Position numbers and translations under genes: made by a program
Shown: in pieces, positions 8,936 to 11,796 of the stretch
How positions within the stretch are numbered: the first letter of the stretch is position 1
Layout of the letters: each line of letters begins with the position of its first letter
The notes under the pieces: generated by a model
The model's input: the letters and a program-made list of their open reading frames with translations, nothing else
What the model was told of the DNA's origin: nothing
Databases searched by the model: none
DNA from: JASFUX01 sp050050115
Lineage (GTDB): Bacteria > Pseudomonadota > Alphaproteobacteria > Caulobacterales > Maricaulaceae
Direction of reading: 5' to 3'
Assembly: GCA_050050115.1 (NCBI GenBank)
Contig: JASFUX010000099.1
Coordinates: 1-11,796, forward strand
DNA: 11,796 nucleotides

Positions 8936-8950
8936 GTGAACAATGTAAAC
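8936..8950. promoter_or_regulatory. Imperfect palindrome upstream of the ligase gene, possible operator
   Basis: GTGAACAATGTAAAC reads as GT-nn-ACA-n-TGT-nn-AC, a dyad in which five of the seven base pairs match. It lies about 70 bases upstream of the ligase start, in a short A/T-richer patch of the 103-base gap after the CurA-type gene. Such a dyad would suit a dimeric regulator (for example a TetR- or GntR-type fatty-acid regulator), but no regulator gene is present and no clear -10/-35 pair could be assigned. Confidence 0.3.
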
Positions 8951-8968
8951 CATAGGCGGAACAAAGGC

Positions 8969-9997
8969 CTAAGCCAGTTTCACCAGCATCTTGCCCACAT
9001 TGCCTCCTTCAAACAGCTGAAGGAAGGCCTCGGGCGCCTTTTCGATCCCTTCAAGGACCGTTTCGCGCCACTTCACCTTGCCTTCGCGCACCCACTGGGC
9101 GAGGTCGCGGTGGAACTGCGGGCGCATGTCGGCGTTATCGAAGACCAGGAAGCCCTCGATCTTCAGCCGCTTGGCGATCAAGACGCCAAGGTTCGGCGGG
9201 CCCGGTTCGGGCTCGGCGTTGTTGTACTGGGAGATCATCCCGCACACGGCGATCCGCCCGCGCAGCGCCATCACGTTGAGCGCGGCCGTCAGGTGATCGC
9301 CGCCGACGTTCTCGAAGTAGACGTCGACGCCGTCCGGCGCGGCTGCGGCGAACGCCTTGGTCAGCCCGTTCGCGCCTTCGTGCTCTTTGTAGTTGATCGC
9401 CGCGTCGACACCGATCTCCTTCAAGAACGCCACCTTCTCCGCCGAGCCGGCCGAGCCGACGACCCGGCAGCCTTTGGCCTTGGCGATCTGGCAGACCATC
9501 GAGCCGACCGCGCCCGCCGCGCCGGAAACGAGGACCGTCTCGCCGTCCTTGAGCGCGCCGATGCGCAAGAGGCCGGCGTAGGCGGTCAGCCCCGGCATGC
9601 CGGCCGCGCCGATGAAGGCCTGCGGCTCGAGGTCGAGGTCGGGCAGCTTTTCAACGTCCGTCAGCGCGGCGGTCCAGGCCTCGCGCCAGCCATGCATCGA
9701 GACCACCTTGTCGCCCGGCGCGAAGCCCTCGGCGTTCGAGGCGACCACTTCGCCCACCGCGGCGCCGGTCATCACCTGGCCGACTTCGAACGGCGCGGCG
9801 TAGCTCTTCCGGTCGGACATGCGCCCGCGCATGTAGGGGTCGACCGACATCCAGAGATTGCGCACCTGGATCTGACCCGGCCCCGGCTCGGGCACCGTCG
9901 CGTTGACCACGGCGAAGTTCTCGGCGGCCGGCGTTCCCACCGGGCGGGATGCGAGATGAACCTCGCGGCTGGCGATTTCTGGCATGAAGGGCCCCAT
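8969..9997 (-). CDS. curA: NADPH-dependent reductase, CurA/leukotriene B4 dehydrogenase type
   Basis: This zinc-independent medium-chain dehydrogenase/reductase belongs to the COG2130 group, which reduces the C=C bond of alpha,beta-unsaturated ketones and aldehydes, including curcumin in E. coli, using NADPH in the cytoplasm. The 342-residue length is typical. Visible motifs are V-D-P-Y-M-R-G-R-M at 52-60, G-M-P-G-L-T-A-Y-A-G at 133-142, the nucleotide-binding S-G-A-A-G-A-V-G-S at 158-166, F-E-N-V-G-G at 228-233 and C-G-M-I-S-Q-Y-N at 252-259. Zinc-ligand cysteines of alcohol dehydrogenases are absent. The start may be ATG 9997 or ATG 9985 (four residues shorter); neither has a strong ribosome site. 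It sits 103 bases upstream of the ligase gene on the same strand and could share its transcript or be separate. The natural substrate is unknown; cleanup of reactive enals from lipid oxidation is an inference from family and context. Confidence 0.9.
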   Translation of the reverse strand: MGPFMPEIASREVHLASRPVGTPAAENFAVVNATVPEPGPGQIQVRNLWMSVDPYMRGRMSDRKSYAAPFEVGQVMTGAAVGEVVASNAEGFAPGDKVVSMHGWREAWTAALTDVEKLPDLDLEPQAFIGAAGMPGLTAYAGLLRIGALKDGETVLVSGAAGAVGSMVCQIAKAKGCRVVGSAGSAEKVAFLKEIGVDAAINYKEHEGANGLTKAFAAAAPDGVDVYFENVGGDHLTAALNVMALRGRIAVCGMISQYNNAEPEPGPPNLGVLIAKRLKIEGFLVFDNADMRPQFHRDLAQWVREGKVKWRETVLEGIEKAPEAFLQLFEGGNVGKMLVKLA

Positions 9998-10099
9998 TGC
10001 GTGCGTTGCGACATCTTGACTGCGTTAGGATTTTTGCAGCCTCGGCGTCTCAATGCCGCACCCGAAGGGCCAACACAACAGGGCGGCGGCGGGATTCAG

Positions 10100-10207
10100 C
10101 CCGCGGCGCAAGGCGCCGCAGACTCAAAGCGGGGCGCGAAGCCTGGTTCCGCACCCGCGGCGCAAAGCGCCGCAAATCCAAAGTGGGGCGCGGAGCCTGG
10201 TTCCGCG
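10100..10207. repeat. Two tandem 54-base GC-rich repeats with internal hairpins
   Basis: Unit 1 is 10100-10153 and unit 2 is 10154-10207; 47 of 54 positions are identical, and all seven differences are transitions. Each unit starts with a perfect seven-base stem, GCGGCGC-loop-GCGCCGC (10103-10119 and 10157-10173, loops AAG and AAA). The second half of unit 2 plus the next three bases forms a nine-base stem (10186-10194 with 10202-10210); the equivalent in unit 1 (10132-10140 with 10148-10156) has two A-C mismatches. A shorter, more decayed unit may precede it from about 10061, but the match is weak. Confidence 0.75.
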
Positions 10208-10262
10208 CCCATGCGTTTCGCGATTTCGTGATGGCGATTTCGACGCTTGGAGGGTCTTGTCG

Positions 10263-10277
10263 GCGCTCGGGGAGCGC
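10263..10277. other. Small perfect hairpin in the gene-free region
   Basis: GCGCTC and GAGCGC flank a GGG loop, followed by TTATCTAAA on the plus strand. It could be a weak plus-strand terminator or a chance palindrome; nothing coding on the plus strand ends here. Confidence 0.3.
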
Positions 10278-10331
10278 TTATCTAAAACTGTGACGGCGCG
10301 CCCGTCCCCCCGTCCCCTCAACGGCGCGTCG

Positions 10332-10370
10332 ATAAAAGAAGACCGGAGCGCATCCCCCGCTCCGGTCTTC
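10332..10370 (-). terminator. Intrinsic terminator of the small minus-strand gene
   Basis: GAAGACCGGAGCG (10338-10350) and CGCTCCGGTCTTC (10358-10370) form a perfect 13-base stem with a seven-base loop. On the minus strand it is followed by TTTT (10334-10337), giving the classic Rho-independent layout 44 bases beyond the stop of the gene at 10415. There is no T-run on the other side, so it works for the minus strand only. Confidence 0.85.
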
Positions 10371-10414
10371 GCACGTCCGCCCCCCGCTGTGGGTGTTCGG
10401 AAACTCTAAACGGA

Positions 10415-10864
10415 CTAGGCCACCGCGGCCGAGTTCGAAGGTCCCTGAGACGGCCCCTTCATCACGTCCGGCACGACCGATTCCAGCAGCAGCGGCTTGA
10501 CCGCGAGCGGCAGCTGTTCATCAAGGCCGCGCTCGATCGCGCCCAACCGCAGGTTCATCCGCCGGGTGATCGCGCCGATCAGCAGCGCGGCCTCCATGAA
10601 GCGCGGCTCGGTCTCGGTGATCCCGACGTCTTTGGCCTGGGGCAGCTCGGGCAGCGACAAAGCGTCGCCGGCGGTCATCTCGTCCTCGACCAGCTGCAGA
10701 CGCTGTTCAAGCGCGTGCAGCGCCTCGATCGACTGAACGATCTGCGCCAGCCCGTCCTGCATCAGCGCCTGCTTGAGCGCATCGCTGCGCGGCTTGTGCT
10801 GAGCGCCCTGCTCGCGCGACGCGGCGCCTTCCCGACGTTCGGCATGCAGCCGTCTGAACACCAT
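10415..10864 (-). CDS. Small helical protein of unknown function
   Basis: I do not recognise a family. The product is 149 residues with no signal peptide and no membrane segment. The first 27 residues are charged, rich in Arg/Glu/Gln and probably disordered. Residues 28-63 look like an amphipathic helix able to form a coiled coil, a Leu/Pro-rich link follows at 69-76, and a second helical region spans about 86-131. The tail is Gly/Pro/Ser-rich. The ATG at 10864 has a textbook AGGAGG six bases upstream, and an intrinsic terminator lies just beyond the stop, so it is almost certainly a real expressed gene and can be a single-gene unit. It starts 129 bases beyond the leucine-dehydrogenase-type gene on the same strand; a functional link is unknown. 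A scaffold or regulatory role would be a guess. Confidence 0.75.
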   Translation of the reverse strand: MVFRRLHAERREGAASREQGAQHKPRSDALKQALMQDGLAQIVQSIEALHALEQRLQLVEDEMTAGDALSLPELPQAKDVGITETEPRFMEAALLIGAITRRMNLRLGAIERGLDEQLPLAVKPLLLESVVPDVMKGPSQGPSNSAAVA

Positions 10865-10870
10865 GAGCCG

Positions 10871-10876
10871 CCTCCT
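10871..10876 (-). promoter_or_regulatory. Ribosome binding site of the small helical protein
   Basis: AGGAGG lies six bases before the ATG at 10864. It fixes the start and supports the gene being translated. Confidence 0.7.
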
Positions 10877-10993
10877 CTTGCGACGCCGCCATGCCGATCT
10901 GGCACAGGGGCAAAACCGTTGTGATCTCGCCTCGCAAGAGAAAGGCCAAGGCGCCGGTCGCCTCTCTTCAGACCCGTTTTCCTTCTCCTCCCG

Positions 10994-11796
10994 TCACTTC
11001 CCCGACGCCCGGGCGATGCGCTCCTGCGCCATCTCGTCGGCGATGACATGCGTCGGCCGGCCTTCGGCCTTCGCCCGGTCGAACACGGTCTCGAGCGTCT
11101 TGTTGAGCTGGACCAGCTTGGTCTCCACCCATTCGGGGTCGTAGCGGCCGGAGACCTCCGCAGCCACGTTGATGATGCCGCCGCCGTTGATCACGTAGTC
11201 GGGCGCATAGAGCACGCCGCGCTCGGCCAGCCGCTCGCCCATCTCCGGGACCGAGAGCTGGTTGTTCGCGCCCCCGGCGACGACCTTGACCTTGAGCCGA
11301 TCGACGGTGTCGGGGTTGATCACCGCGCCCAGAGCGCACGGCGCGAACACGTCAGCGTCCTGATCATAGACCTCGTCGGGCTTGATCAGCTTGGCGCCGC
11401 AGCGCTCGGCGACGACGCGCGCGGCATCCTCGTCGACGTCGGCGACCGTCAGCACCGCGCCCGCCTCGGCGAGAAGCCCGCACAGGTGGGCGCCGACGTG
11501 GCCCGTGCCCTGAACGACGACGCGCACGCCTTGAAGATCTTCGCGCCCGAGCCCGCGCGCGACGGCCGTGCGCAGGCCTAAGAACACGCCTTTTGCGGTC
11601 ACCGGCGAGGGATCGCCGCTCGCCGCCTCGCCTTCGGGCAGGCCGGCCACGAACCGGGTCGAGCGGCGCACCGCCCGCATGTCGTCGACGCCGACGCCGA
11701 CGTCCTCGGCGGTGACGTACTTGCCGCCCATCGCTTCGATGCAGCGTCCGTAGGACTCAAACAGCGCCGTACGGTCGAAATCGCCCTCGGGTTTCA
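10994..11796 (-). CDS. Leucine dehydrogenase-type amino acid dehydrogenase, 5' truncated
   Basis: This is a member of the Glu/Leu/Phe/Val dehydrogenase family, which reversibly deaminates a branched-chain or related amino acid with NAD to the 2-oxo acid and ammonia. The frame is open to the right edge, so the true start is outside; the first methionine in the window (codon 11729-11731) is internal. About 267 residues are present of a usual 350-365; the missing part should hold the substrate-binding G-G-G-K lysine region. Seen are E-D-V-G-V-G-V-D-D-M with the likely catalytic Asp, S-G-D-P-S-P-V-T-A-K-G-V, the Rossmann motif V-V-Q-G-T-G-H-V-G, F-A-P-C-A-L-G-A-V-I-N, A-G-G-A-N-N-Q-L and Y-A-P-D-Y-V-I-N-G-G-G. 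These match leucine dehydrogenases better than glutamate dehydrogenases. Phenylalanine or valine preference cannot be excluded. The likely role is branched-chain amino acid catabolism in the cytoplasm. Confidence 0.9.
   Translation of the reverse strand, partial: KPEGDFDRTALFESYGRCIEAMGGKYVTAEDVGVGVDDMRAVRRSTRFVAGLPEGEAASGDPSPVTAKGVFLGLRTAVARGLGREDLQGVRVVVQGTGHVGAHLCGLLAEAGAVLTVADVDEDAARVVAERCGAKLIKPDEVYDQDADVFAPCALGAVINPDTVDRLKVKVVAGGANNQLSVPEMGERLAERGVLYAPDYVINGGGIINVAAEVSGRYDPEWVETKLVQLNKTLETVFDRAKAEGRPTHVIADEMAQERIARASGK

Larger units (their letters stand above)
9998..10414. other. Gene-free region with structured repeats and a terminator
   Basis: No convincing gene lies in these 417 bases. 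They hold the upstream region of the CurA-type gene (9998-10060, with an A/T-richer patch near 10026-10036 that could include a promoter), two 54-base tandem repeats (10100-10207), a small hairpin (10263-10277) and the terminator of the next minus-strand gene (10332-10370). A 118-codon plus-strand frame from 10053 is repeat-derived and has no recognisable protein features. Confidence 0.7.

Noticed and set aside
10258..10285. Plus-strand promoter-like TTGTCG and TATCTA spaced by 16 bases
   Set aside because: The match to consensus is poor, and no plus-strand gene or RNA could be identified downstream before the opposing gene.
10053..10409. 118-codon plus-strand frame over the tandem repeats
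   Set aside because: Its duplicated peptide simply translates the 54-base DNA repeat. There is no good ribosome site, and it overlaps the terminator of the opposite gene.
10865..10993. Possible hairpin terminator after the leucine-dehydrogenase-type gene (AAGAGAGGC pairing with GCC..TCTCTT)
   Set aside because: The stem has a bulge and a long loop, and no T-run follows, so it is too weak to list.

Overview
This 11.8 kb window is a high-GC stretch of bacterial chromosome, very probably from an alphaproteobacterium. Gene content (leucine-dehydrogenase-type enzyme, 3-hydroxybutyrate dehydrogenase, CurA-type reductase, nitronate monooxygenase-type protein, acyl-CoA ligase) and codon use fit Caulobacterales/Maricaulales-like or related marine lineages, but the order is an inference and is not proven here. 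No phage genes, transposases, CRISPR arrays, tRNA or rRNA genes were seen.

Left part (1-4326): the C-terminal two thirds of a DHA2-type drug exporter runs in from the left edge. It converges on a small secreted protein of unknown function (1007-1498, minus). A divergent gap of about 190 bases leads into a tight plus-strand set: yaaA (peroxide-stress/iron protein), a 3-hydroxybutyrate dehydrogenase and a patatin-like lipase, separated by 17 and 3 bases and probably one operon. Centre (about 4360-6037): an alpha/beta-hydrolase lipoprotein gene on the minus strand, visibly less GC-rich than its neighbours and broken by a one-base frameshift that separates the catalytic serine from the aspartate and histidine. 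It is flanked on both sides by copies of one short palindromic repeat.

Right part (6054-9997, all minus): a CurA-type NADPH-dependent reductase, then a fatty-acyl-CoA ligase with an unusual lysine-rich and Ala/Pro-rich N-terminal extension, then a nitronate monooxygenase-type flavoprotein 10 bases behind the ligase. These look like a lipid/xenobiotic catabolic group. Between 9998 and 10414 there is no gene but there are two tandem 54-base structured repeats and a strong terminator. The terminator belongs to a small unknown minus-strand gene (10415-10864), which follows the 5'-truncated leucine-dehydrogenase-type gene at the right edge.

Most genes are ordinary metabolism. The signals I find most worth a second look are the repeat-flanked, frameshifted hydrolase, the 54-base structured tandem repeat whose differences are all transitions, and the N-terminal extension on the ligase. 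I did not find convincing evidence of a new multi-gene system.
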